From contig OY365820.1 in the NCBI GenBank assembly GCA_959347315.1, positions 1,824,014 to 1,888,013 of the forward strand: DNA of 64,000 nucleotides. The letters run 5' to 3'. Of this stretch, positions 1 to 12,132 are shown in pieces. Numbering within the stretch: position 1 is the stretch's first letter; every line of letters begins with the position of its first letter. Position numbers and translations under genes: made by a program. A model generated the notes under the pieces. That model saw only the letters and a list, made by a program, of their open reading frames with translations, was not told the DNA's origin and ran no database searches. The stretch is from Bimastos eiseni. Taxonomy: Eukaryota > Annelida > Clitellata > Crassiclitellata > Lumbricidae.

Positions 1-130
1 TAGCTTTGATGTTGCGCTGTTTGAAGCGATGCCGAGTAATTGTAAAGCTATACCTTTAACGTCGTTACGATAAATGATAACAAATGGTTTTTCATTTTTT
101 ATGAGCGAAGGTAAAGGCAGCGGACTTTAA

Positions 131-575
131 CACACCTTCTTTTAGCCTTGCAATCGCCGTATGATAGGAATATATGTAGAATGGTAACTCTGTCCGTCTT
201 TTCGTTTGTGTGATTGTCTATCTGTCTATCTATCTCCGTGTGTGTCTAATTGTATGTCTCTCTGCTTATATGTGTGTTTGTCCGTTTATATGGCTGCCTA
301 TCTATAAAACTTATTGCTTCTGCTGCTCATAGGACATAACAGAGAAATATCATAAGAGATAGATGGACGGACAAAGAGGTGGAGGACAGACACACAGAGG
401 AAGAGTTGAACAGGCATAAAGATAGACGGATAGACAAACAGACAGATCAGCGGACGAAGGAGGAGGAGGAGGAGGAGGAGGAGGGCGCATGTGATGATCT
501 TTACTATCGCACTGTTTCGTTAAACTGCAGCTGACTTTTACACACCTTCTTTAGCCTTGCAATCGCCGTATGATA
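131..575 (+). repeat. Direct repeat pair plus GGA tract
   Basis: CACACCTTCTTTTAGCCTTG followed by CAATCGCCGTATGATA occurs at 131-166 and 541-575 with one T lost. Between them lie CTGTCTATC and GACAGA low-complexity sequence and (GGA)8 at 461-484. Confidence 0.7.
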
Positions 576-651
576 ATTAAGAAACGTTCTGTATCCCAAA
601 GAATATAAAAATGCTCCTCAAAGACTCGATGCAAAACGAAACCACTGGCTG

Positions 652-750
652 TACTCCGCCAGTGCCAGTCCCAATTCCGAAGGCTGGATACAGGAAGAGA
701 ACGACACTACTGGTCTTTGTTACCACAGTGTCGTTAAACTACAACTGCCA
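652..750 (+). repeat. R1 interspersed repeat
   Basis: R1 is a roughly 100-bp dispersed unit with three blocks: GTGCCAGTCCCAAGCCTGG, a purine core GGAGGAGGGCGACGCTAATG, and the end TGTCGTTAAACTG. This copy has all three with drift in the core (AGGAAGAGAACGACAC). Confidence 0.7.
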
Positions 751-1527
751 CTCGATGCAAAAGCTATTGCTTGCTACCTCTGCAATATGCTGCCAGTACA
801 CTATCGTGCAATCCCGTACGACAATAATGATGTAGCGCCAAGTTAAGTGTCCCAAGACCAGTTTGTTTAGCCGTGGATGGGCTGGGAGCGTCTCCGAATA
901 AACTTCTTGAGGAGACGACAAATGAATGGATGATAGAACAAATGAATGAATGAAAATAAGTACAGGAACAAGAATTAATTTTGTTTACTGTTTAGCTAAT
1001 TCTCGCTCACCTGAGCTCTTTGTTGCAATCTCGTGATGTTCCGCTTGAGCGAACAAAGCGAAGAAGACAAGTGCTGCCACCTGTCGGCCAGCAAGTAATA
1101 TCACATAGGCGCCCGCGTATTCCATCGCAATTTTACTTTCTTAGGCAGCTGACTTTTCGTCAATCTGTTATTTCCATGTAAGCAGAAGTATCTATTGCCC
1201 TAGACGAATTTTGGTGCAGTTTCAAATTTTAGTTTGAGCACCTTCCAATCGTGTGTTTCCAGCGCAATATATTGTTTATATTCGCTTAACTGGTACCTGA
1301 GAAATAACCGAAAAAATGCCGCTTTTGAACACCTTTAAATCGTTTCTTTCCGATGTTATAAATAAGTCTATTACTTGTTTCATTGGATTGCGAAGCTGAC
1401 AATCTTGTATACAGCCTCAAAGATCAGCTTGAACACACTGAAATTGTATATTTCAGATGCCATGTATCAACCGATATCTTCAGCCTAAATGATCGCTAAG
1501 AGCACCCCATTCCTTGCAAACTACGCC
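751..1527. other. Unassigned AT-rich stretch
   Basis: Apart from the R4 unit at 1322 I see no gene or known repeat here. Confidence 0.4.
1322..1360 (-). repeat. TATA-26-AAAGGTG motif unit (R4)
   Basis: On the minus strand TTTATA is followed 26 bp later (start to start) by AAAGGTGTT. The spacing is constant across copies listed separately. Confidence 0.5.
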
Positions 1528-1620
1528 ACTGTTCGTACTCTGACAATGCCAGTCCCAAGCTTGGACAAAAGAAGAGGGCAACGCTTGTGATCTATGTTGT
1601 CGTTAAACTGCAACTAATCG
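1528..1620 (+). repeat. R1 repeat
   Basis: It contains AATGCCAGTCCCAAGCTTGG, AGAAGAGGGCAACGC and GTTGTCGTTAAACTGCAACT. Confidence 0.7.
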
Positions 1621-1849
1621 ACCAGCGAACATTATAATACTGTATAACTGCACCGCTCATCTTAAACACCTCAAAATTGTGAGTGTCCTTTGCTATAAAT
1701 GCTTTATTTTCGTTTATTAGCTGCCTTTGTGCAGTAGTTCATATCTTAAAATAAAGCGTCAACGTCCTTGAGTTTCATTTTAATGTTATACAACGCAAAA
1801 CGAAACAACGTCAGGCGAACTTTACGTAGCGCATTTAACCTTCGGAGCT

Positions 1850-2110
1850 GAAACTTCTCGTAAGCGCACGAGAGCGAGACGTCACTTCGGAATCTGTGCG
1901 TGCGTGCGTGTGACCGTTGCGATTCTGTCGCCCGCTGCGCTGTCTGGTCATGCAGCGGCTGCTAGGCCAGACGACGATGATGACGACGTCGCCGTTGATG
2001 CCTATCTAAGCGGCGTCGGCGCCAGCGATGCGACCGATGAGCGAGACAGAGATATCGCCTCACGACCATTGTGACGTCCCAGCTCTAGCAGACGAACGCT
2101 GATCGAAAGG
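1850..2110. other. CpG-richer patch
   Basis: Many CG dinucleotides are present (GGCGGCGTCGGCGCC-like runs) and several GACGTC or TGACGTC sites, standing out from the AT-rich surroundings. It might be a promoter or a divergent repeat. No start of a gene is visible. Confidence 0.3.
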
Positions 2111-2525
2111 GGATGGGAGGGAAGGAGTGAGGGAGGGAGGAAGGGAGAGGGAGAGGGAGAGAGGGAGGGAGAGAGGGAGGGAGAGAGGGAGGGAGGAAGG
2201 GAGAGGGAGAGAGGGAGAGAGAGAGGAGGAGGGAGAGAGGGAGATAGGGAGTGAGGGAGGAGGGGAGAGGGAAAGAGGGAAGAAGTGAGGGAGGGAGGAA
2301 GATAGAGGTAGAGAGGGAGGGAGGGAGAGAGGGTGCGAGGGAGAGAGAGAGAGAAGGAGTGAGGGAAGGAGAGGGGAGAGAGGGAATGAGGGAGGAAGGG
2401 AGAGGGAGAGGGAGAGAAGGAGGGAGGGAGGGAGTTAGTGAGGCAAGGAGGCGAGAAGGTAGGCAGAGGGGAAGGGAGGTTGAGAGAGAGGCACGGAGAC
2501 AAGGAGGGAGGCAGAAAGGGTTTGA
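2110..2525 (+). repeat. Polypurine (GGGA/GA) tract
   Basis: About 400 bp are nearly pure purine on the plus strand (GGGAGAGAGGGAGGGAG-type). A second GA-rich stretch follows at 2695-2880. Open frames on either strand here are repeat translations. Confidence 0.9.
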
Positions 2526-2546
2526 AGAGGATGTGACATGACTCTG

Positions 2547-2640
2547 CTACTGTTTGGACTTTAACAGTGCTAGTCCGAAGCCTGGAGAAAGGAGGAGGGC
2601 GACATCAAATCACATGGAACGGCGTCGTTAAAAAATCAAC
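2547..2640 (+). repeat. R1 repeat
   Basis: It contains AGTGCTAGTCCGAAGCCTGG, AGGAGGAGGGCGACATC and GGCGTCGTTAAAAAATC. It shares the unusual AAAAAATC ending with the copy at 24054. Confidence 0.7.
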
Positions 2641-2959
2641 AACATTGACGATGAGACATGATATCATAGAGCGTGGCTATATAGAACGGAATATGAACGA
2701 GGATATGAGAGGAGACACAGAGACAGAGACAGAGAGAGAAGGAGAGAGAAAGACATAGCCAGAGACAGAAAGAGAGACAGATAGTGAGAGACAGTGACAG
2801 GCAGTGACTAGAGACGTTGACAGAGAGTGAGACAGAGGACGAGCGACAGAGACAGAAAGAGATACTTGCGAGATATGAGGAAGAGACGGAATGGTGGACA
2901 TTGGAAGGGAGTGAGACGTACTTCCAGCCTCAGCCTGACGGATCGTCGTTGCAATTCCT

Positions 2960-3056
2960 GGCACGTGACCGTCCAACGGAAGTCGGTGAACGGAAGTTGC
3001 CTGACGGGAAACTCGTTTCGTTTGATTGGCAACTTCCGGCTCTCTGGTCACGTGAC
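2960..3056. other. Nested inverted repeats
   Basis: CGGAAGTTGCC (2991-3001) and GGCAACTTCCG (3028-3038) form a perfect 11-bp stem with a 26-nt loop. An outer near-perfect pair is GGCACGTGACC (2960-2970) and GGTCACGTGAC (3045-3055), both with CACGTG. Confidence 0.7.
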
Positions 3057-3289
3057 GACGACACACCCAATGCACAGTTTCAAACTAATTTAATTTAATC
3101 TATCTTAATCTAATCTATTCTATTCTATTCTAATTACATGAAATCTAATTTCTCCTAGTTGTGTCCAGTTCAACCAGGCAAGCCCCAACCTAACAAAATC
3201 ACATCGTATCCCACCTAATTATATCTGATCAAGTCCTATGTTATCTCGAAATATCCTATGCAGCCGAATCCCATTCAAATTTTATTCAT

Positions 3290-3480
3290 TCACTCAATGG
3301 CTAATTAACTGGACTGAATGATTGATTGAGTCAAGGATTGGTTGATTGATCGATTGATTGAATGATAGATCGATCAATTGATTAACTAAATGAATGATTA
3401 ATTGATTAATCGATCGATCGATCGATTGATTGACTGACTGAATGATTGGTTCCATCATTGAATCAATGATTGTTCAATTC
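3290..3480. repeat. GATTGATT tetranucleotide-rich stretch
   Basis: GATTGATTGAATGAT and GATCGATCGATCGATTG repeats. This is the left edge of duplication block A. Confidence 0.7.
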
Positions 3481-3761
3481 ATGTTGGATTGGTCGTCTAA
3501 AAATTCAAAGCAAAGAAAACTTAAACTTTTATTAAAGATCTCACCTGTTTGAAAACTTAGAAATATTAGGAGGAAGCAAATCTAGGACAGGACCGAGTTA
3601 ACTTAGCATCGGTAAAACAGCACCACCGGGACCTTAATGGCATCGCACCGGGCTATATGGTTGTAGGATGCCGCTCGCATGTCCACCGTAGTTGCTCTAT
3701 GTACTGTGACACGTGTCACTTGGGTCAATATGAATGTGTAGCATAGAGGTAGTCACAGGAT

Positions 3762-5576
3762 GAATGGAAGGATCGATAGATGGATGGATGAATGGATGGA
3801 TCGATAGATGGATGGATGGATGAATGGATCGATAGATGGATGGATGGATGGATGGATGGATGGATGGATCGATAGATGGATGGATGGATGAATGGATCGA
3901 TAGATGGATGGATGGATCGATAGATGGATGGATGGATGAATGGATCGATAGATGGATGGATGGATGAATAGATGGATCGATAGATGGATGGATGAATGGA
4001 TGGATCGATAGATGGATGGATGAATGGATGGATCGATAGATGGATGGATGAATGGATGGATCGATAGATGGATGGATGAATGGATCGATAGATGGATGGA
4101 TGGATGGATGGATGGATGGATGGATCGATAGATGGATGGATGAATGGATGGATCGATAGATGGATGGATGGATGGATGGATGGATGGATCGATAGATGGA
4201 TGGATGGATGGATGGATCGATAGATGGATGGATGGATGGATGGATCGATAGATGGATGGATGGATGGATGGATGGATGGATGGATCGATAGATGGATGGA
4301 TGGATGAATGGATCGATAGATGGATGGATGGATCGATAGATGGATGGATGGATGAATGGATCGATAGATGGATGGATGGATGAATAGATGGATTGATAGA
4401 TGGATGGATGAATGGATGGATCGATAGATGGATGGATGAATGGATGGATCGATAGATGGATGGATGAATGGATGGATCGATAGATAGATGGATGGATGAA
4501 TGGATCGATAGATGGATGGATGGATGGATGGATGGATGGATGGATCGATAGATGGATGGATGGATGGATCGATCGATAGATGGATGGATGGATGAATGGA
4601 TCGATAGATGGATGGATGGATGAATAGATGGATCGATAGATGGATGGATGAATGGATGGATCGATAGATGGATGGATGAATGGATGGATCGATAGATGGA
4701 TGGATGAATGGATGGATCGATAGATGGATGGATGAATGGATCGATAGATGGATGGATGGATGGATGGATGGATGGATGGATCGATAGATGGATGGATGAA
4801 TGGATGGATCGATAGATGGATGGATGGAAGGATGGATGGATGGATCGATAGATGGATGGATGGATGGATGGATCGATAGATGGATGGATGGATGGATGGA
4901 TGGATGGATGGATGGATGGATGGATGGATGGATGGATGGATGGATGGATGGATGGATGGATGGATGGATGGATGGATGGATGGATCGATAGATGGATGGA
5001 TGGATGGATGGATCGATAGATGGATGGATGGATGGATGGATGGATCGATGGATGGATCGATGGATCGATATATGGATGGATGAATGGATGGATCGATAGA
5101 TCGATGGATGGATGGATGGATGGATGAATGGATCGATGGATCGATAGATGGATGGATGAATGGATGGATCGATAGATGGATGGATGGATGGACGAATGGA
5201 TCGATAGATGGATGGATGGATGGATCGATCGATAGATGGATGGATGGATGGATGGATGGATGGATGGATCGATAGATGGATGGATGGATGGATGGATGGA
5301 TCGATAGATGGATGGATCGATGGATCGATAGATGGATGGATGAATGGATGGATCGATAGATGGATGGATGGATGGATGGATGAATGGATCGATGGATCGA
5401 TAGATGGATGGATGAATGGATGGATCGATAGATGGATGGATGGATGGACGAATGGATCGATAGATGGATGGATGGATGGATCGATCGATAGATGGATGGA
5501 TGAATGGATGGATGAATGTGTGAATGAATGTATGGATGGGGGCTAGATGAATCGATGGGTCGGTGGATGGATCGGC
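3762..5576 (+). repeat. GGAT-type tetranucleotide satellite with higher-order repeats
   Basis: This 1.8-kb array of GATG/GATC/GATA tetranucleotides is built mainly from GATCGATAGATGGATGGATG phrases. Marker variants show nested duplication: GAATAGATGGAT recurs near 3966, 4382 and 4622, spaced about 416 and 240 bp. GACGAATGGATCGATAG recurs near 5190 and 5448, spaced about 258 bp. It lies directly downstream of the block A terminal kinase exon. The open frames of MDGWMDGW type are translations of this repeat, not genes. Confidence 0.95.
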
Positions 5577-5645
5577 GATAAGTGGGAAGGGTTGGTGGTT
5601 GGATGGAGAAATGGGGATGAATGTTTGGGGGGACTATAATGGTGG

Positions 5646-5774
5646 TCAGAAGCTTTCAAATTCCTTTTCGTGTATGACTTGTGATGCGATGTGAATTGGT
5701 TCTTCGTCGTATTCTTCGAAGTTGCTCGCATCTCCTGGTCCGCGGCAAGACGGAACATCGTAGGGAGGAGTCAC
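5646..5774 (-). CDS. Duplicated PKA terminal exon, intact (block A)
   Basis: This second copy of the C-tail exon has the same acceptor (TTTTCCAG), the same phase, the same 42 residues and a TGA stop. I see two nucleotide differences from 16187-16315 over 129 bp, both third-position and silent (GAA/GAG and TTT/TTC). It lies 6.5 kb downstream of the frameshifted exon at 12266 and about 70 bp from a long GATG-type satellite. It could serve as an alternative last exon for the kinase if splicing skips the block B terminal exon. Whether it is used cannot be told from sequence alone. Confidence 0.85.
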   Translation of the reverse strand: MTPPYDVPSCRGPGDASNFEEYDEEPIHIASQVIHEKEFESF

Positions 5775-6044
5775 CTGGAAAAGACACGGTTTACAACACA
5801 ATCAAGCCAATCTAAGACAGTCAACACATCCACAGTCTCCACACCAATTCCACTTCCACTACTAGCACTACTTCTCCTTCCTGTTCCACTACTACCACTA
5901 TAACTTCCAGTACAACTACAACTACTCCGCCTACTACTAGAACAATTACAACTACAACAACAACTCGTACTGATGAAGCTCAGGTTACGTGCTTTAGATT
6001 CTAGAAATCACTAATTAAAAAATTGATATAAGAATAATGATAGC

Positions 6045-6057
6045 TATAATAATCATG

Positions 6058-6118
<61 letters not shown>

Positions 6119-6135
6119 GCATAATAATAATAACA

Positions 6136-6171
<36 letters not shown>

Positions 6172-6245
6172 ATACAAATATTAATCATAATAATGATGAT
6201 GATGATGACGACCATGACGACGTTAACGACGACGATGAAAACAAT
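6045..6245. repeat. (AAT)n compound microsatellite
   Basis: (ATA)n, (TTA)n and (ATG)n runs in the duplicated PKA intron. The block B counterpart at 16530-16625 is short, so the expansion happened in block A. Confidence 0.9.
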
Positions 6246-6991
6246 AATAATAATAATGCTCTTGCAAAGCCTATTATCAATTTCAATGCAAAGAATAGAA
6301 AGTATCAGAATAAAACGGCTCATAAAGGTTACAAAAGTAAAAGCAATGATGATGGCGCATCAAAAATGGCGCTTATGTTTATAATTAGTCATTGTGACAG
6401 GACAATTAGCAGGAAATGACAATAGGCATTATATTTCGAGTAGAATAATATTCGGAGGATGAACAGAAATCGTTCTAACTGCGTCCTTTGTTTGTTTGGT
6501 TCCATCGCCAGGTTATTGTCTTTTAAGAATACCTGGATTAAAACAACGGACTCTGACACGTGGTTAATCACGTGCCAGTCATGTGAGAGAATTTTCCGTC
6601 ATGTGGCGTCATTGCTATGTGCTGTAATGCTATGGTAATGTGATTCAATGTCATGTTATCTAATACAATGTTACGCTATGTGGTGTAATGTTATGCCATA
6701 CGTCATGTTAAACGACTCTTTTCCTGCTGCTTATTTTCTCTCTCACACAATTCCAAAGTCGTCTGTTTTGTAATAGATCATCATTTGATTATATTGCGAG
6801 CGTACGACGCACATTTCATTGATTGTTCATATCTGACGTCATCACAATGCGTTTTCAGACGTTCAATAAAGTATATGTGTACTTAGTTACTTTTATATTA
6901 CAAAACGTCATCTCATGCAATATTGCCTTTTGTATTAAGTGCTATGTTTTAAAACGGGGTCTTAGCAAACCTAATGAGTATTATTAATCCA

Positions 6992-7145
6992 CAGTTTAAC
7001 GTCGTCATATGACATCTACGGCCATTGACGACAATTTGAAACATTTACAGTACAGTGCAAAGAAATTCATAGCGTCTGAAAGACACCATTCGAAACCGAT
7101 GAGCCTAAATATCCTCTGAATACTGAATACAGCTATAAAAGGTGT
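6992..7145 (-). repeat. LINE-tail-like repeat
   Basis: It begins ACAGTTTAACGTCGTCATATG and includes GGCCATTGACGAC. About 115 bp are nearly identical to 10430-10548. The start resembles the LINE 3' end in reverse orientation. Confidence 0.65.
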
Positions 7146-7507
7146 CCAAGCGAAATCTTGCTGCTTATAGTGCTGCGATAATTACAGTGTATATTAAGCA
7201 AATTTGGGCCTGTATTGTCAAAAGCTATTGGTAAGCTCTGGATCCAACCCAATCTTATGTCATTGGTTAAATCCAGATGTTGACGACATCTTGAGGCTAA
7301 ATCACCAATACTATGACAACGTCTGGTCAAGTATAGCAACTACCACGTTTTATTTAACCATAAAATTATTACAAAGGCGCAGAAGCCACGTCGATTATTC
7401 AGTTGTGGCATAAATACTTTTAAATAATAATTGCTTCCCGAAAGCTTTGACGTTGGCGCTTCTTATAGCTAAAAGATGTCGTTTTTATACTCTAATACAA
7501 TTGGTTT

Positions 7508-7548
7508 CTTTGGACACCTTTACTATTGAATTGTTTCCGCTATACATA
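7508..7548 (-). repeat. R4 motif unit
   Basis: TGTATA stands 25 bp before AAAGGTGTCC on the minus strand. Confidence 0.45.
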
Positions 7549-7751
7549 AGCACACAATATTTGATTCACTACTTCGCACTAAACACAGTGGTCCTTCTAT
7601 TATTGTAATTATAACTCAGACAATTTGAAAGTTAAAGGTGTCCAAGGAGACACATTGTTCCCTAGAATGCAGCGTGTAAGGACATCCTGTGGCCGTACAA
7701 TTTTCCACGCTCTATATAAACACATAATTTGCATTTAGCAATATCGTTAAC

Positions 7752-7867
7752 TCCACCACTGTTTAACCTTTGACAGTGGGTCGGATCCAAGGTTGGATGA
7801 AGGAGGAGTTCAATGACCTTGATATTTGTTATCACACAGTGTAGTTAAACTGAAACTACTACTACTC
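7752..7867 (+). repeat. R1 repeat, diverged 5' part
   Basis: The end TATCACACAGTGTAGTTAAA then CTGAAACTACTACTACT is clear. The first block is altered to GTGGGTCGGATCCAAGG. Confidence 0.65.
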
Positions 7868-8845
7868 CGGAATGAAGATTTAAAGTTTAAAGGTTGACTA
7901 GTCCTTCCTTTAGTAAAATAATCGTTCAGACTCTCAAAAGTATATGCCATGTTATTACCTGAATATTTGTAAAACCCGAGAGACAAATCAGGGTAGAATT
8001 TATCTATATATTTAAAGAACCTATAGTTGGCTAAACTTAATACAGAAGAGACTGCGAGACCATATAATAAGTGCAATTATTAGACAAGCCTCTATGGTAA
8101 TTGAAAGAGTATTGTTGAAGATGAAATTGAAAAAACTCTTTGCAACGATAAATTGCTTGTGCGAACTCGACATTATATCAGCTAGGATAAAAACCACTTC
8201 CGAAAGTAAGAAAGGAAACTGACAATTAGTTACCATATGTTTACATTATCTACAATAATCGTTATTGTAATATTTTACAGCAACACAAGGATATTGCGTT
8301 TAACATTAATTTTAATTTCAAATGTCTAGTAAACGCTAAACGCCCATAAATCGCTGCCTGCATTGCAGTATAAAAAGGCTAATCCTACCTAGGTAACATT
8401 ACATTGAGATCTCCAAAAACAACCCTGAGAGACACTGAGGAATTATCGGTAGTCTACATTATCCACAATAATCGTTATCCAGGTAAATCTCACTGCATCA
8501 TAAGGACAAATTGTTTAACTTTATTCTTGTTAGAGATTAAACAATGTAGGAGAAACAAATAAAACGACGTGAGAGGAAAACACAATCAACAGAAGACACT
8601 CTTATAAAGTTGACTGAAATACGATAATATTATTAAAATAGGCCTATATCAACGACCATTGCCGTCATAAGACGACATTAAACTCTGCTAGAATAATCAT
8701 ACATTTGAACACCTCTTTTCTGTTTTGCTTATAGATAATATATAGCAAAGCAACTGAACAAAGAAGATTAACCAAATAAATATAATACGTATATAGGCCT
8801 AAATAACTGCGGACATTCCTACCGAACTCTACTATACTAAAGCCA
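7868..8845. other. Unassigned stretch within block A
   Basis: AT-rich and without a recognisable gene or repeat. This segment has no counterpart in block B. Confidence 0.4.
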
Positions 8846-9415
8846 ATGAAGCGTATCGACCTAATAGCCATGCAGTCTCTCTTCGCTAATGCTATCACTA
8901 CTTTAGTCAACGCCATGATCCGCACTTGGGTGGACTTTGGAAATGCTGTATGCATCGGTCTTTCTTCCTCCAATGCTCTCCAACTTCAGTCTAGTCTTAA
9001 TGCCGCTGCTCGTCTCATAGGCGTCATTTCAAAGTTTGCCAATATTCCATGCTTTATTCTGGACTCACTTCATTGGTTCCCTATTGAAAAGCGTAAACAG
9101 TTTTAAACCATTTCCCTTATGCTCAAATGTCTAGTTGGGGTGGCTCCGACCTAACTGTGGGTTTTCTGCACTTTGGTGTCCTCTTCATTCAAGGGCCTCC
9201 TTGAGATCTTCCCCCTAACTCACGGCCTTCTTGTTGTTCTGCGCATGTGTTCTGCTTACAGCCCAGTCGAAGAGCTCTGCCTATGATTGCCCTTCAGTTG
9301 GAACTGTCTTCTACAGTCCCTGCGCCTGGATTTTCTAGCCCTCTCACCTTTCCAGTTCCGGAGACGCCTTAAGACCTTCCTCTTTTCTGGCCCAAACACA
9401 TAGTCTAGCAGAGAG
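8846..9415 (+). mobile_element. L2/CR1-like LINE relic, C-terminal part of reverse transcriptase
   Basis: The start reads SLFANAITTLVNAMIRTWVD then FGNAVCIGL, followed by LQSSLNAAARLIGVISKF and DSLHWFPIEKRKQF. This is the usual thumb-to-end region of L2/CR1 reverse transcriptases (LVHAFVTSRLDYCNSLL and LHWLPVEQRI in typical members). Beyond 9105 the frame breaks several times; FRRRLKTFLFSGPN near 9360-9400 is the family's end. The relic is inactive. Confidence 0.7.
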
Positions 9416-9735
9416 TTCTACTAATCTGAGCGGCACTAAAAAAATGCTCGATTTCATTACACAACATTACATTGAAAAGACTATCATAATTATGCCATGA
9501 AACCGTTGAAATACTTTCTTCTACTACGTGAATTATTTGTATTAAGTATCATATGTAAAGAAAAGTCGAAACAGCCGCGAAATGGCGTTTCACGAGAATT
9601 CAATTAAACCCCGATATGCTCTGATTACACACCTTTACATCTTTTGCAACCTCTCTATATAACTTGTTTACTCATAGTTTGGAGCTGTCAAGCAACTACA
9701 ATACATGATAGAATATATTAAGATTCATTATTCTT

Positions 9736-9812
9736 CGCTCTGTGACAGTACCAGTACCAAGCCTGGATAAGGGAGGAGGGCGACTCTAATGATCTTTGTC
9801 ATTGCAATAAAA
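9736..9812 (+). repeat. R1 repeat lacking its 3' end
   Basis: It has CAGTACCAGTACCAAGCCTG and AGGAGGGCGACTCTAATGAT but stops before the GTCGTTAAAC end. Confidence 0.65.
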
Positions 9813-10236
9813 GAACAAATAGCATCTTAAAATTATCATCAACTTCGTCGTCGTCTTCATCATCATCACCGTCATCATCACGTTCTCCTTCGGCCGTGTG
9901 GTACTAGTTCTACTGCTTTGCCTGCCCTCGCTTAATCCTCAAATTCAATCGTCAATCTTGCCCTTACACAGATCAACAAATTTCACCTTAGTTCGCCAGG
10001 TGACGCCAGTGAACTCCACTCGGCAGTCTGTTCGGTAATTCGATTTGTCTGTAACCTAGTAACTGCCAAGCTCGCGTCTGCTCATTGCATCTTTCGCAGC
10101 GAACAAAGCATACGGCAGTTGAGCAGAAGGGAAATGGTTTTAAACTGTGTACGCTTTTGAATAGGGAGACAATGAAGTGAGTCCTGATTAAAGGGTTGAC
10201 TAGTTCTTCCTTTGCTAGGCGGCGTTTTTGAATTAT

Positions 10237-10280
10237 ATATATATATATATATAATTATATATATATATATATATATATAT
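10237..10280. repeat. (AT)n microsatellite
   Basis: Two TATATA runs split by AATT inside an R5 copy. Confidence 0.9.
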
Positions 10281-10429
10281 CGTGAAGGGCGTCTTGCATA
10301 ACTGCCGACAGTTCGTTTCGACTCGTATATATCTTGTCATCAATCGTTCATTCTGCACTTCTAAACAAACTGCGTTTTTTTTGGTTTGAGATTGTGATAA
10401 AGTTATTGTTACTATTTTTTATTAATCCA

Positions 10430-10548
10430 CAGTTTAACGGCGTCATATGACATATGGCCGTTGACGACAATTTAAAACATTTACAGTACAGTGCAAAGAA
10501 ATTCATAGCGTCTGAAAGACACCATCCAAAACCATCTGAATTTTAAAC
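10430..10548 (-). repeat. LINE-tail-like repeat, second copy
   Basis: It shares TTTACAGTACAGTGCAAAG and TTCATAGCGTCTGAAAGAC with 6992-7110. Confidence 0.65.
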
Positions 10549-11819
10549 TGTCATTAGTGTTCATTGTTTTACAACATAAATAATAATGGTATTAATAACA
10601 TAGTATCTTATGCAAATGTAACAGAATTTGCATTAATATTTGCATCGAGAAATGTTCAAAATAAAACAAATTGTGTATCACCAGTCTCTATATACATTAT
10701 GTAATCATCAAACTTTTAAAGAATCTTTTTAACATGAAATTTTTATCATAATGTTCTAATTGTATCAAACATTACTACAGAAATATTTTCATATAATGTA
10801 TGTTTATAACATTCATTTATAATATTATACTAACGTGTAATTCAGTGAATTACAGCTTTGCATGAGTCTCAAATCACTCACTTCGACTTTGTAATACAAC
10901 TCAATTAACATGCATGTATATGTTTGAAATGACTCAAATGAGGTCAATATTAATTATCACATGTTTGCGTAGACACCTAGGCATCTATTGTTACTCTCGC
11001 TGGCACAAAGTATTAATAGTGTAGGGGACACATTATTAAAAGGTGTCTACACTGTGTTCCAATTGCGCTGGCCATTTTGTCTTTCCAATGGATGTTTAGC
11101 TTGGCTGTCGATAGTTAAATTCAACTCCTGTAATAATGTTTCATCATTTGTTCATACTAATTGTGTAATCATACTGCGATTTGTCAAATTGAAATTCAGC
11201 GAAAATTATGATCATTATTAAGATCATTATGATTGTTGTTGCGATCATGATTTTAATTATGATTACGATTATCATTATGAGTATGATTGTGATCGTCGTC
11301 CAAGGTGTAATTAAGGACAGCCTTTGACAGTATATAACCATTATCTTATTATTGTTCTATTTTCTGTCAATTTTATCGTATTTTTACAGTTTTCCTTTAT
11401 ATTTTGTTTCATTTAACTGCGTTTACGTTTGCTGTCTGACAATAAGTGTCATTGATGCATTCTAGGCGAAGCCAGACTGTCCCCGATTAAATCTACTGTT
11501 TCAGTGTTGCTCACCTTGTTTCTAGTTAAGAGTTCCTTAGTTAATCTTTATGCTTATACAATTGATCTTCCTCGGTGTAAACAGTCGCTTTCATTTTTGA
11601 TTCTGAAGTTCTTGTTTCTATTTTATTTGCCCTTATGTTACAAATTACGTAGGTGGCCCCACTTAGCGGGACTATTGTCCTTTCTGGGTCCCTGTTGTCG
11701 CTTATTGACGAATATTAATTGTTATTACACTTCGTTTTCAATGGCGGCAATAAAATGAATTGAATGGAATGCATCAAGGAATATTTATGTTAAGTCGAAC
11801 CTTAGCAATTTATAGCTTA

Positions 11820-12125
11820 TTTAAAACATTATTCAAAGGTGTCTAAGAAGAGTTTATTAGTCTTGTAATGGTTTCTATTGAAATAAAAGAGATTTACACT
11901 CTTACGGTCATAGTTTCAGTTTAATTAGATGTACAACGTGGCCTTCCAAAGCAAGGTTGACTAGTTTGCTTTCTTACGCCAGGTGGCGGTGTTGGTCAAA
12001 TATATTTTTGATATAACGTGCGCCTTGCATGGATAGCAACAGTTAAATTCAGTTCCTATGATAGCTTGCTATCTTTCGTTTATACTATCTGTGTAATCAT
12101 GCTGCGGTTTGTCAGTTAGAAACTA
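11820..12125 (+). repeat. Dispersed repeat R5 (about 300 bp)
   Basis: It starts near AAAGGTGTCTAAG and includes TATTGAAATAAAAGA, TTGACTAGTTTGC, a GGCGGTGTTGGTCAAAT block, AACAGTTAAATTC and TGTAATCATGCTGCGG. Related pieces occur at 10195-10380, 11025-11205, 17205-17300, 17383-17530, 18570-18790 and 59110-59270. Low complexity interrupts several copies. I do not recognise the family. Confidence 0.55.
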
Positions 12126-12132
12126 AAGGAAA

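Noticed and set aside
2002..2541. Frames of 166 and 96 codons on both strands
   Set aside because: Translations of the polypurine tract (Ser/Pro/Leu on one strand, Arg/Glu/Gly on the other).
4800..5546. Open frames rich in MDGWMDGW
   Set aside because: Translations of the GATG satellite.
5543..5758. Minus-strand frame starting [16 protein letters not shown]
   Set aside because: It is a shifted frame over the PKA terminal exon; the true frame ends EKEFESF.
6389..6571. Conserved 60-codon frame shared with 16736-16924
   Set aside because: It is conserved only because it lies in the duplicated PKA intron. It has no family resemblance and no other coding signal.
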